The notes under the pieces were generated by a model. The model had not been told where the DNA came from, searched no databases, and saw nothing but the letters and a program-made list of their open reading frames with translations. The translations under genes were made by a program, and so were the position numbers. A stretch of DNA of 21,153 nt. It comes from SZUA-365 sp034002405. GTDB lineage: Bacteria; Bacteroidota; Ignavibacteria; SZUA-365. Below, piece after piece: positions 1-6,219 of the stretch (position 1 is the first letter of the stretch; every line of letters begins with the position of its first letter). The DNA lies in contig JAVFAS010000063.1 of NCBI GenBank assembly GCA_034002405.1, forward strand, positions 1-21,153, read 5' to 3'.

Positions 1-795
1 CGCGGCGCGAGCAATGCGGTGCTGTCGCTGACGGATGAGGAGGCCGCGCACGGCGTGGCCACGCACAGCTCGGGCAATCATGCGCAGGCGCTGGCGCTGG
101 CCGCGCGGATGCGGGGAATCCCGGCGACGATTGTCATGCCGTCCAACGCGCCCGCGATCAAGAAGGCCGCCGTCGCGGGATACGGTGCCCGCATCGTGGA
201 ATGCGAACCCACGCTCGCGGCTCGGGAATCCACGCTCGATGCCGTCGTGCGTGAAACCGGCGCGGTGTTCGTGCATCCGTACAATGATGGGCGCGTCATC
301 ACCGGACAGGCGACCGCGGCGCGGGAATTGATCGAGGATATCCCGGATCTCCATATCCTGATGACACCCGTCGGAGGCGGGGGGCTGCTCGGTGGTTCCG
401 CCCTCGCGGCGGCATATCTCTCACCGGACACCGCGGTCATCGGGGCTGAACCCGAGGGCGCGGATGACGCGGCGCGCTCGTTCCGCACGGGATACATCAT
501 TCCCTCCGAGGCACCACGCACCATCGCCGATGGCCTGCTCACCAGTCTGGGCGACCGTACCTTCGCGATCATCCAGCGACATGTGCGCGATATCGTCACG
601 GTATCCGATGACGCCATCATCCGCGCCATGCGCCTGGTGTGGGAGCGCATGAAGATCATCATCGAACCCAGCGCCGCCGTCCCGCTCGCCGCCGTTCTCG
701 ATCGGCGACTGAACGCCGGCGGCCAGCGGATCGGCATCATTCTCTCGGGTGGGAATCTGGATCTGGACCGACTGCCGTGGGGGAAATATGGCTGA
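1..795 (+). CDS. Threonine/serine dehydratase-like PLP enzyme (5' truncated by window edge)
   Basis: This is a fold-type II PLP enzyme of the threonine dehydratase/serine racemase family, which deaminates or racemises hydroxy amino acids in the cytoplasm. The frame is open from the first base and starts RGASNAVLSL. In the family this follows the FKxRGA motif, so the Schiff-base lysine and about 50-60 N-terminal residues lie outside the window. Visible motifs are SSGNHAQ (cofactor ring contact), the glycine-rich phosphate loop GGGGL and a C-terminal LSGGN. No ACT regulatory domain follows, so it resembles the short catabolic threonine dehydratase/serine racemase form more than biosynthetic IlvA. 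The TGA stop lies inside the first unit of a heptamer repeat array. Whether it is a threonine dehydratase, serine racemase or hydroxyaspartate ammonia-lyase cannot be decided from these motifs. Confidence 0.9.
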   Translation, partial: RGASNAVLSLTDEEAAHGVATHSSGNHAQALALAARMRGIPATIVMPSNAPAIKKAAVAGYGARIVECEPTLAARESTLDAVVRETGAVFVHPYNDGRVITGQATAARELIEDIPDLHILMTPVGGGGLLGGSALAAAYLSPDTAVIGAEPEGADDAARSFRTGYIIPSEAPRTIADGLLTSLGDRTFAIIQRHVRDIVTVSDDAIIRAMRLVWERMKIIIEPSAAVPLAAVLDRRLNAGGQRIGIILSGGNLDLDRLPWGKYG

Positions 796-850
796 TAACT
801 GATGGCTGATGGCTGATGGCTGATGGCGAATGGCTGATGGCTGATGGCTG
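788..850 (+). repeat. Tandem heptamer array, consensus ATGGCTG, nine units
   Basis: Nine consecutive 7-bp units can be read from 788 to 850. Seven are exactly ATGGCTG; the unit at 795 reads ATAACTG and the one at 823 reads ATGGCGA. The array starts inside the last codons of the dehydratase gene and supplies its stop codon. It ends where the longest possible HAD reading frame would begin (ATG 844). Because 7 is not a multiple of 3, TGA occurs in all three forward frames, while the reverse strand stays open. That creates an artificial antisense peptide rich in ISHQP-type repeats. Confidence 0.9.
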
Positions 851-888
851 ATGAGATCACGGAGGATCATTGGTTGAAGGATGTGGAT

Positions 889-1587
889 ATGTGGAAGTAC
901 CGGGCAATATTTTTCGATGCGGATGACACGCTGTTTGACTATGGAGCAGCGGAGCGGGAGGCGTTCGTGCGGACGGCCGAGGCGTTCGGACTCGGCGCTC
1001 GGCTGGAGGAAGCGCATGCGGTGTATCGCGTCCACAATGGAAACGTGTGGCGCGAACTCGAGCGGGGAGAGATCACACAGGACGAACTGAAGGTCGAGCG
1101 CTTTCGACGCGTGCTGCGGGCGATGGAGGTGGACGAGGGTCCCGCGGCGGCGATGTCCCCGTATTACCTCGACCGCCTTTCCGAGCAGACGCAGCTCTTG
1201 CCCGGCGCCGAGGACGCGGTGCGGGCGGCGGGGGAGCGGCACCTACTGGTGCTGGTGACCAACGGACTCACCACCGTGCAGCGCCGGCGCTTCGCGGCGT
1301 CGCCGATCACACGGCATTTCCAACGCATTCTGATCTCCGAGGAACTGGGTGTCGCAAAACCGGACCCCGCGATCTTTTATCCAGCGCTCGAGGAATTCTC
1401 CCTCCGTCCCGAGGACGTGCTGCTCGTCGGCGACAGCACCTCCAGCGACATGCCCGCCGCCCGCAACGCCGGCATGGATTTCTGCTGGATCAATCCCGGG
1501 CGGGATCCGGTTCCCGCGGGTCTGCACGCAAAATACGATATCGGGAATGTTGGCGAATTGGTTGCACTCCTCGGACCCGGAAAATAG
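889..1587 (+). CDS. HAD-superfamily phosphatase, YjjG-like (pyrimidine 5'-nucleotidase type)
   Basis: This is a 232-residue cytoplasmic HAD hydrolase. Motif I is FFDADDTLFD (nucleophile Asp10, acid/base Asp12), motif II is VTNG, motif III is the Lys of GVAKPDP, and motif IV is VGDSTSSDMPAARNAG. The DADDTLFD variant and the length match YjjG, a house-cleaning nucleotidase that dephosphorylates noncanonical pyrimidine nucleotides. The substrate here is inferred from similarity only. The frame is open upstream to ATG 844, inside the heptamer array. I chose ATG 889 because AAGGA lies 7 nt before it and the protein then begins like YjjG. TTG 874, with GGAGG eight bases upstream, is a real alternative. 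Repeat arrays lie on both sides, so it may form its own transcription unit. Confidence 0.88.
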   Translation: MWKYRAIFFDADDTLFDYGAAEREAFVRTAEAFGLGARLEEAHAVYRVHNGNVWRELERGEITQDELKVERFRRVLRAMEVDEGPAAAMSPYYLDRLSEQTQLLPGAEDAVRAAGERHLLVLVTNGLTTVQRRRFAASPITRHFQRILISEELGVAKPDPAIFYPALEEFSLRPEDVLLVGDSTSSDMPAARNAGMDFCWINPGRDPVPAGLHAKYDIGNVGELVALLGPGK

Positions 1588-1655
1588 CTGATGGCTGATA
1601 GTTCATGGCTCATGAGCCATCAGCCATTAGCCATGAGCTATCAGTCATCAGCTAT
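1584..1655. repeat. Inverted heptamer repeat forming a long hairpin
   Basis: Heptamers related to ATGGCTG run forward from 1584 to 1611 and then in reverse orientation (CAGCCAT-like) from 1614 to 1655. Bases 1584-1610 pair with 1629-1655 over 27 positions, with only two G-U wobbles in the RNA. The stop codon of the HAD gene (1585-1587) lies inside the left arm. No T-run follows the right arm, so it is not a classical intrinsic terminator, but such a stem could stop exonucleases or act as a transcript boundary. Confidence 0.85.
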
Positions 1656-1661
1656 TCGAGA

Positions 1662-1692
1662 TTTGCTGACATTCCCGCATTCCGTAATTTAG
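1662..1692 (+). promoter_or_regulatory. Candidate promoter for the isocitrate dehydrogenase gene
   Basis: TTTG at 1662-1665 is followed after 19 bp by TAATTTAG at 1685-1692. This resembles the TTTG / N19-21 / TAnnTTTG promoter of Bacteroidota. A start near 1698 would leave a leader of about 50 nt before ATG 1752. The call rests on pattern only. Confidence 0.5.
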
Positions 1693-1751
1693 ACACACGT
1701 ATCTTTTGATACGGACCGATTCAATTCATCATCGACGAACCGAGGAAGAGT

Positions 1752-2933
1752 ATGAAACGCACCATCGTGGCGATGCCCGGCGACGGGATCGGAAAGGTTG
1801 TTCTGCCCGAGGCCATTCGTGTTCTGGATGCCGCGGGATTCGAGGCGGCGTATGTGAACGGCGACATCGGCTGGGATTTCTGGTGCAGCGAGGGAGATCC
1901 CTTGCCGCGGCGCACCATCGATTTACTCGCCGAGCACAAGGTCGGCCTCTTTGGTGCGATCACATCCAAGCCGAAGAACAAGGCCGCGGCGGAACTCGAT
2001 CCCTCGCTGCGTGACCAGGGTTTTGTGTACTACAGTCCCATCGTGACGATGCGCCAGCATTTCGATCTCGATATCTGCGTGCGTCCCTGTCAGACCTTCC
2101 CGGGCAATCCGCTGAACTTCATCCGCAAATCCGCGGACGGCGGTTTCGAGGAGCCGACGGTGGACGTGGTGATTTTCCGTCAGAACACGGAAGGACTGTA
2201 CTCCGGTGTGGAGTGGACCAATCCGCCGGCGGATGTGCGCGCGGCGTTGAACACGCATCCGCGATTCAAGGCCTTTCGCGACGTGCCGGGCGAGGACCTC
2301 GCCGTGTCCACGCGCATTTTCACGCGCAAGTATTGCCGGCGCATCGTCACCGCCGCGTTCGAATATGCGGACAAGTATGGGTACAAGTCCGTCACCGTTT
2401 GCGAGAAACCCAACGTCATCCGTGAAACCTCGGGCATGATGGAGGCCGAGGCGGCGGAAGTCGCGAAGCGTTTTCCGCACATCAAGCTCTGGTCGACGAA
2501 TATCGACGCACAGATGATGTGGCTGACGAAGAATCCAGAGGACTACGGAGTGATCGTGGCCGGCAACATGTTCGGCGACATCGTCTCCGACGGTTTCGCC
2601 GGCCTGGTGGGCGGACTCGGCTTCGCCTGCAGCGCCAACATCGGAGAGCAGGTCGCCGTGTTCGAGCCCACGCATGGATCCGCCCCGAAATACGAAACAC
2701 TCGATCCCTCGATCGTCAATCCCATCGCGATGATTCTCAGCGCCTGCATGATGCTCGACCACATCGGCGAGAACGAACGCGCCGACCGCATCCGCACCGC
2801 CGTCGCCGCGGTAATATCAGAGGGAAAGATCCGCAGTTACGACATGATGAAGCTCGCCGGGGGTCCCGACGTGTTCGCCCACGGCGCCGCCACCACGCAG
2901 CAAATCACCGACGCCATCATCGCGAAGCTCTAA
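1752..2933 (+). CDS. Isocitrate/isopropylmalate-family dehydrogenase, probably isocitrate dehydrogenase
   Basis: This 393-residue enzyme would oxidatively decarboxylate isocitrate to 2-oxoglutarate in the TCA cycle. It opens with the family motif PGDGIG. Substrate-binding arginines are visible in TMRQHFDLDICVRP (Arg101, Arg111) and FRQNTEGLYSG (Arg143, Tyr150). The metal-binding segment is NMFGDIVSDGFAGLVGGLG (Asp276, Asp280). Ser95 sits at the position of the E. coli isocitrate dehydrogenase phosphoserine, where isopropylmalate dehydrogenases do not have serine; this favours isocitrate. HGSAPKY (Lys313, Tyr314) matches the NADP-selecting Lys-Tyr pair of E. coli Icd. A purine-rich GAGGAAGAG ends just before ATG 1752. 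Homoisocitrate or another 3-hydroxyacid substrate remains possible because the loop after CVRP is longer than in classical enzymes. Confidence 0.85.
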   Translation: MKRTIVAMPGDGIGKVVLPEAIRVLDAAGFEAAYVNGDIGWDFWCSEGDPLPRRTIDLLAEHKVGLFGAITSKPKNKAAAELDPSLRDQGFVYYSPIVTMRQHFDLDICVRPCQTFPGNPLNFIRKSADGGFEEPTVDVVIFRQNTEGLYSGVEWTNPPADVRAALNTHPRFKAFRDVPGEDLAVSTRIFTRKYCRRIVTAAFEYADKYGYKSVTVCEKPNVIRETSGMMEAEAAEVAKRFPHIKLWSTNIDAQMMWLTKNPEDYGVIVAGNMFGDIVSDGFAGLVGGLGFACSANIGEQVAVFEPTHGSAPKYETLDPSIVNPIAMILSACMMLDHIGENERADRIRTAVAAVISEGKIRSYDMMKLAGGPDVFAHGAATTQQITDAIIAKL

Positions 2934-2942
2934 CGGCGCATT

Positions 2943-2959
2943 GCGCCGCTTCGCGGCGC
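2943..2959. repeat. GC-rich hairpin downstream of the dehydrogenase gene
   Basis: A perfect 7-bp stem (GCGCCGC, loop TTC, GCGGCGC) lies 9 bp after the dehydrogenase stop codon. No T-run follows, so termination is only possible. Its CTTCGCGG core resembles the centre of the two larger palindromes at 3557 and 7780. Confidence 0.55.
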
Positions 2960-2961
2960 GC

Positions 2962-2996
<35 letters not shown>

Positions 2997-3020
2997 CGTC
3001 GGTTTCCGGAAGCATCACCC

Positions 3021-3147
3021 CCACGAAATACAGCAAACCCCCAAAGCCCCCTCTCTGTCAAGAGAGGGGGTTGGGGGTGAGTTCATGCAAGCACATCAAT
3101 CCCGGGTGTTCTCCCCCCGCACGTTACCATATCGCGAAAGAGAGGGG
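3021..3147. repeat. 127-bp segment, left copy next to the assembly gap
   Basis: This segment is identical over its full 127 bases to 3248-3374. It contains an inverted repeat: a C-rich arm at 3038-3056 and a G-rich arm at 3061-3077, with spacer GTCA and a 2-nt bulge in the left arm. It then runs into one unit of the 78-bp repeat. It ends exactly at the first N, and its twin starts exactly after the last N. Confidence 0.9.
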
Positions 3148-3247
3148 NNNNNNNNNNNNNNNNNNNNNNNNNNNNNNNNNNNNNNNNNNNNNNNNNNNNN
3201 NNNNNNNNNNNNNNNNNNNNNNNNNNNNNNNNNNNNNNNNNNNNNNN
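3148..3247. other. Assembly gap of 100 Ns
   Basis: Exactly 100 unknown bases, the conventional placeholder for a scaffold gap of unknown size. The real length and content cannot be read. The identical 127-bp flanks suggest the two contigs may simply overlap. Confidence 0.98.
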
Positions 3248-3548
3248 CCACGAAATACAGCAAACCCCCAAAGCCCCCTCTCTGTCAAGAGAGGGGGTTG
3301 GGGGTGAGTTCATGCAAGCACATCAATCCCGGGTGTTCTCCCCCCGCACGTTACCATATCGCGAAAGAGAGGGGGTTGGGGGTGAGTTCATGCAAGCACA
3401 TCAATCCCGGGTGTTCTCCCCCCGCACGTTACCATATCGCGAAAGAGAGGGGCTTTGGGGTGAGTTCATGGAAACACCTCAACCACAGGTGTCCTCCTCG
3501 GCACGTTACCATATCGCGGAAGAGAGGGGGTTGGGGGTGCGTTCATGG
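3248..3548. repeat. Intergenic repeat region: 127-bp right copy and 78-bp tandem units
   Basis: After the gap the 127-bp segment recurs (3248-3374). The unit beginning TTGGGGGTGAGTTCATGCAA repeats with a 78-bp period at 3298, 3376 and 3454, and a partial unit starts at 3531 after a 77-bp step. The first two units are essentially identical; the third and fourth have diverged (GGAAACACCTC replaces GCAAGCACATC). Because 78 is divisible by 3, the plus strand keeps an open frame encoding a 26-residue repeat beginning MQAHQSRVFS. It has no ribosome-binding site and no resemblance to a known protein, so I do not call it a gene. Confidence 0.85.
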
Positions 3549-3585
3549 AAAAAACCAGGGCCGCATCGCGATGCGGCCCTCTTTT
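3549..3585. terminator. Bidirectional intrinsic terminator with a 24-bp perfect palindrome
   Basis: Bases 3557-3580 form a perfect palindrome (arms AGGGCCGCATCG and its complement). An A-run at 3549-3554 lies on the left and CTTTT on the right. On the minus strand this gives a stable stem followed by TTTTTT, 34 bp downstream of the B12-binding gene stop, so it most likely ends that operon. It differs at three positions from the palindrome at 7781-7804. Confidence 0.8.
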
Positions 3586-3613
3586 CATACAGATACGCGA
3601 AATTACCGCGCGT

Positions 3614-4249
3614 TCATTCAAACAATTCCCCCGCCGCTTTCACGCCGTGCGCGAGCGAGTCGGCGAAGACGTCCACCTTCGGCGCGAGCAGGGAGCGCAC
3701 GGACGCAAGGGCGATGCCGCCAACCATGACCTTGATGCCGGGGTGCGCGGTGCGCAGCCCTTCGAGCAATTGGAGGGTGGAATCAATGCTGGCCAGGGAC
3801 TTCATCGTCAGACAAATGAGATCCGGTTTGTAGAAATCCACGGCCTGCGCGACATCATGCACGGGAGCCGCGGTTCCGTAATGCACCACCTTCCATCCCG
3901 CCTCCTCCAACGCGTTTGCGAGGAACAGCGACGCGAGGTCATGCTGTTCCTCGGGCGCGCAGCCGACCAGCGCCGTCCTGCCGTTCATGGATTGCGGCTC
4001 CATCATCACCGCTTTGTAGGCAAGGATTTGCCGGACGATCTGCGAGGCCACGTGTTCCTCGACAACGCCCCGCTCGTTTTTTTCCCAGGAATCACCGAAC
4101 TGCACGAGTGCGGGAATCAGGATATCATGGGAAAGGATGTCGTTGGGCAGTCCTTGCTGCTCCCACTCCCGCACGAGGGCGAAGCAGCGCCGACGGTCGC
4201 CGCTGCGAAGGCACTCAACGAAGCGTTGCCGTTGCTCCTGGATGATCAT
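3614..4249 (-). CDS. Stand-alone cobalamin (B12)-binding protein with CarH-like W-x9-EH motif
   Basis: This 211-residue soluble protein has an N-terminal helical bundle (about 1-80) and a C-terminal Rossmann-like B12-binding domain (about 90-211). The lower-ligand histidine is His103 in EEQHDLA, where the family glycine (ExHxxG) is replaced by Ala106. The C-terminal GG (Gly177-Gly178) is kept. In the helical bundle, Trp55 and Glu65-His66 form W-x9-EH, the signature of the AdoCbl light sensors CarH/LitR that caps the upper face of the cofactor. There is no MerR-type DNA-binding domain and no methyltransferase domain. The start overlaps the stop of the upstream gene as ATGA, so translation is coupled. 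It may sense light or B12, or be a corrinoid carrier; the W-x9-EH motif favours sensing, but this is inference. Confidence 0.85.
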   Translation of the reverse strand: MIIQEQRQRFVECLRSGDRRRCFALVREWEQQGLPNDILSHDILIPALVQFGDSWEKNERGVVEEHVASQIVRQILAYKAVMMEPQSMNGRTALVGCAPEEQHDLASLFLANALEEAGWKVVHYGTAAPVHDVAQAVDFYKPDLICLTMKSLASIDSTLQLLEGLRTAHPGIKVMVGGIALASVRSLLAPKVDVFADSLAHGVKAAGELFE

Positions 4250-4701
4250 GCGAGTACCTCCCGCGAATGGCTGCGCGGTGAGGACGGCGCGGTATCCCCG
4301 GATTTTTCGAGTTCCAGGGCGCGCAGCGTGCGCAGCGCCGTGCAGATTTCATCGCTGTTTGCATTCTCGAGAAAGGCATGCGCGGCATTGCGTGTGCCGG
4401 CGATCATGCGCGGAATGAATGTGATCGGGAAACCGCGATGACGCAGGAACGCGCGCAACCAGTCGAGGTAATCGACCAGCGCGGCCGGGAGATCGTGCTT
4501 CATCGTCGCGCCGAGATTTTCCGTGAAGATCTTCACGCATTCGCGGGCGAGGCGTGATTTCTCCCGATCATTCGGGATCGCCTGCAATTCCGGATCGCGG
4601 AAGATGTGCTCGGTGACGGCGGTGACAATTTTTTCCTTCTGCCGTTCGAAGGCCTCGAGGTCCGCCGCGGCGATGCGGCTGAAAGTGAGCGGCTGGTCCA
4701 T
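4246..4701 (-). CDS. Small helical protein of unknown function, partner of the B12-binding protein
   Basis: I do not recognise this 151-residue protein with confidence. It lacks signal peptide, membrane segments and cysteines and looks fully alpha-helical: a charged N-terminal helix (LEAFERQKEKIVTAV), then TENLGATMKHDLPAALVDYL, then DWLRAFLRHRGFPITFIPRM. The Y-x2-W-x3-L-x2-RG pattern weakly recalls the N-terminal sensory domains of RsbR-type stress proteins. The C-terminal tail (ELEKSGDTAPSSPRSHSREV) is polar and probably disordered. The frame is open further upstream (to 4929), but ATG 4701 begins the conserved-looking part; no clear Shine-Dalgarno decides it. Its stop overlaps the next start by 4 nt, so the two proteins are made together and may interact. 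Confidence 0.7.
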   Translation of the reverse strand: MDQPLTFSRIAAADLEAFERQKEKIVTAVTEHIFRDPELQAIPNDREKSRLARECVKIFTENLGATMKHDLPAALVDYLDWLRAFLRHRGFPITFIPRMIAGTRNAAHAFLENANSDEICTALRTLRALELEKSGDTAPSSPRSHSREVLA

Positions 4702-4788
4702 GGTTGCAGTGAATGGTTCGTGGGAGATTGGGTATGGATGCCTAACAAGGAGCGCCGGAGGAAAAGTTTCTCCCGATCGACAAAACCA

Positions 4789-4841
4789 TTCGCGAACATC
4801 CGCCCGATCCGCGCTCATCCGTGTGCGCTGATTTCTTCGTT
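4789..4841. repeat. Possible dispersed intergenic element rich in ATCCG motifs
   Basis: This stretch has three spaced ATCCG motifs (AACATCCGCCCGATCCGCGC, then TCATCCGTGTGCGCTGATTT). The phrase resembles short dispersed intergenic repeats I recall from several bacterial genomes. Only one copy is present here, so the repeat status is not shown by this window. It lies in the 249-bp divergent region between the B12 operon and the citrate lyase genes. Confidence 0.35.
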
Positions 4842-4892
4842 CACACGCAAACGGGATTTCGGAGCGGGAGGGGGGAATTCTCCGCTTCTTGC

Positions 4893-4900
4893 TATATTTG
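4893..4900 (+). promoter_or_regulatory. Candidate -7 element upstream of the citrate lyase genes
   Basis: TATATTTG matches the Bacteroidota -7 consensus TAnnTTTG perfectly and lies 51 bp before ATG 4951. No TTTG or TTG sits at the expected 19-21 bp upstream, so the call is weak. Confidence 0.35.
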
Positions 4901-4950
4901 AAATGCCGTCGGCAAGGGAACGGCGGCACTCCGACTATCCGTCAACGAAC

Positions 4951-6219
4951 ATGGGTCTCTCCATGAACAACAATGCTCAAGCGCTGCATCATGCCGGGGC
5001 GGTCCACGCCGAGGCAGGACGCAGCGGCAAGAATGTGCGATCCGATTGCCTGGTCGCCATCACGCTGCGCGAAAGCGGCGGCATCGATCTGCAGTTGAAA
5101 AGCAAGGTGGAGGTGCTGTACGGACGCTCGATCCGCGCGCTTACCACGGACATGCTTTCTTTCTACGACATCGATCACGCCTCGGTCTCCATCGAGGACA
5201 GCGGGGCGCTGCCCTACACCATCGCCGCGCGGCTCGAAACCGCCGTGCGCCGGCTGCGGCCGGAGGAGACGCGCTGCTTCCTGTTGCCCGAGCGCGAGGG
5301 ACTGCGTGGCGCCACGCCGCGCGATCGCTTCCGCCGGTCGCGGCTGTATCTGCCGGGCAACGATCCGAAACTGGCCATCAATGCGGGCGTGCATGCCCCC
5401 GACGGGATCATTCTCGATCTGGAGGATTCGGTCGCGCCGACGGAAAAGGACGCCGCGCGTCTGCTCGTGCGCAATACGCTGCGGGAAGTGGACTTCGGCG
5501 GCGCCGAACGCATGGTGCGCATCAACCAACTGCCGTTGGGACTCGCGGACCTCGAGGTGATCATTCCGCAGGAACCGAATCTCATCCTCATCCCCAAGGT
5601 CGAGAGTGCGGCGCAGGTCGTCGCGGTCGATGACCGCATCGAATCACTGCGCACAAGTTTCGGAGTCGATACTCCGATTCACTTGATGCCGATCATCGAA
5701 AGCGCCAAGGGTGCGATGTTCGCCTACGAGATCGCCACCGCCACAACGACTGTGGTCGCACTGGCGATCGGGCTCGAGGACTATACCGCCGACATCGGCG
5801 CCGAACGCACGTTGGAGGGGAAGGAAAGTCTCTGGATGCGCGGCGCGGTGCTCAATGCCGCGCGCGCGGCGGGCGTGCAGGCTATCGACACGGTGTTTTC
5901 CGACGTCAACGACATGGATGGCCTGCTCGCCTCGGTGCGCGAGGCGAAGGCGCTGGGCTTCGACGGCAAGGGCTGCATTCATCCCCGGCAGATCGCCGTC
6001 GTGCACGCGGGTTTCGCGCCGGAGGAAACGGAAATCGAGAAAGCGAAAAAAATCGTTCGGGCCTTCGACGAGGCGCAGCGGCAGGGACTCGGTGTCGTAT
6101 CGCTCGGATCGAAAATGATCGATCCCCCCGTGGTGAAACGCGCGCTGCGCACCATCGATCTTGCCCTGCGTTCTGGGCTGCTCACTGAAGGCTGGAAGGA
6201 GGAAACACATGAAGGATGA
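4951..6219 (+). CDS. citE: Citrate lyase acyl carrier (CitD) and beta subunit (CitE) fusion
   Basis: This 422-residue protein joins two citrate lyase subunits. Residues about 20-103 resemble CitD, the gamma acyl carrier subunit: a SGKNVRSDCLVAI start, IDLQLKSKVEVLYGRSI, and the ending DIDHASVSIEDSGALPYTIA. Ser31 lies where CitD carries its phosphoribosyl-dephospho-CoA group. Residues about 128-415 are CitE, the citryl-ACP lyase: SRLYLPGNDPK, DLEDSVAP (metal site), PKVES, GLEDYTADIGAERT and GKGCIHPRQI. CitD and CitE are separate in the classical Klebsiella system. I chose ATG 4951 because the CitD homology starts just after it; ATG 4963 is equally possible and no strong Shine-Dalgarno is visible. 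The 3' end overlaps citF by 11 nt, as in an operon. The maturation proteins CitC, CitX and CitG are not in the window. Confidence 0.88.
   Translation: MGLSMNNNAQALHHAGAVHAEAGRSGKNVRSDCLVAITLRESGGIDLQLKSKVEVLYGRSIRALTTDMLSFYDIDHASVSIEDSGALPYTIAARLETAVRRLRPEETRCFLLPEREGLRGATPRDRFRRSRLYLPGNDPKLAINAGVHAPDGIILDLEDSVAPTEKDAARLLVRNTLREVDFGGAERMVRINQLPLGLADLEVIIPQEPNLILIPKVESAAQVVAVDDRIESLRTSFGVDTPIHLMPIIESAKGAMFAYEIATATTTVVALAIGLEDYTADIGAERTLEGKESLWMRGAVLNAARAAGVQAIDTVFSDVNDMDGLLASVREAKALGFDGKGCIHPRQIAVVHAGFAPEETEIEKAKKIVRAFDEAQRQGLGVVSLGSKMIDPPVVKRALRTIDLALRSGLLTEGWKEETHEG

Noticed and set aside
78..860. Minus-strand frame beginning with an ISHQP-type repeat
   Set aside because: The repeat peptide is only the reverse reading of the ATGGCTG array, and the rest is antisense to the dehydratase gene.
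3021..3548. CRISPR-like array in the repeat region
   Set aside because: Units are contiguous 78-bp repeats without unique spacers, and no cas genes are present.
3312..3833. Plus-strand frame with a 26-residue repeat peptide
   Set aside because: It arises because the 78-bp DNA repeat is divisible by three; no ribosome-binding site, and it runs into the antisense strand of the B12 gene.
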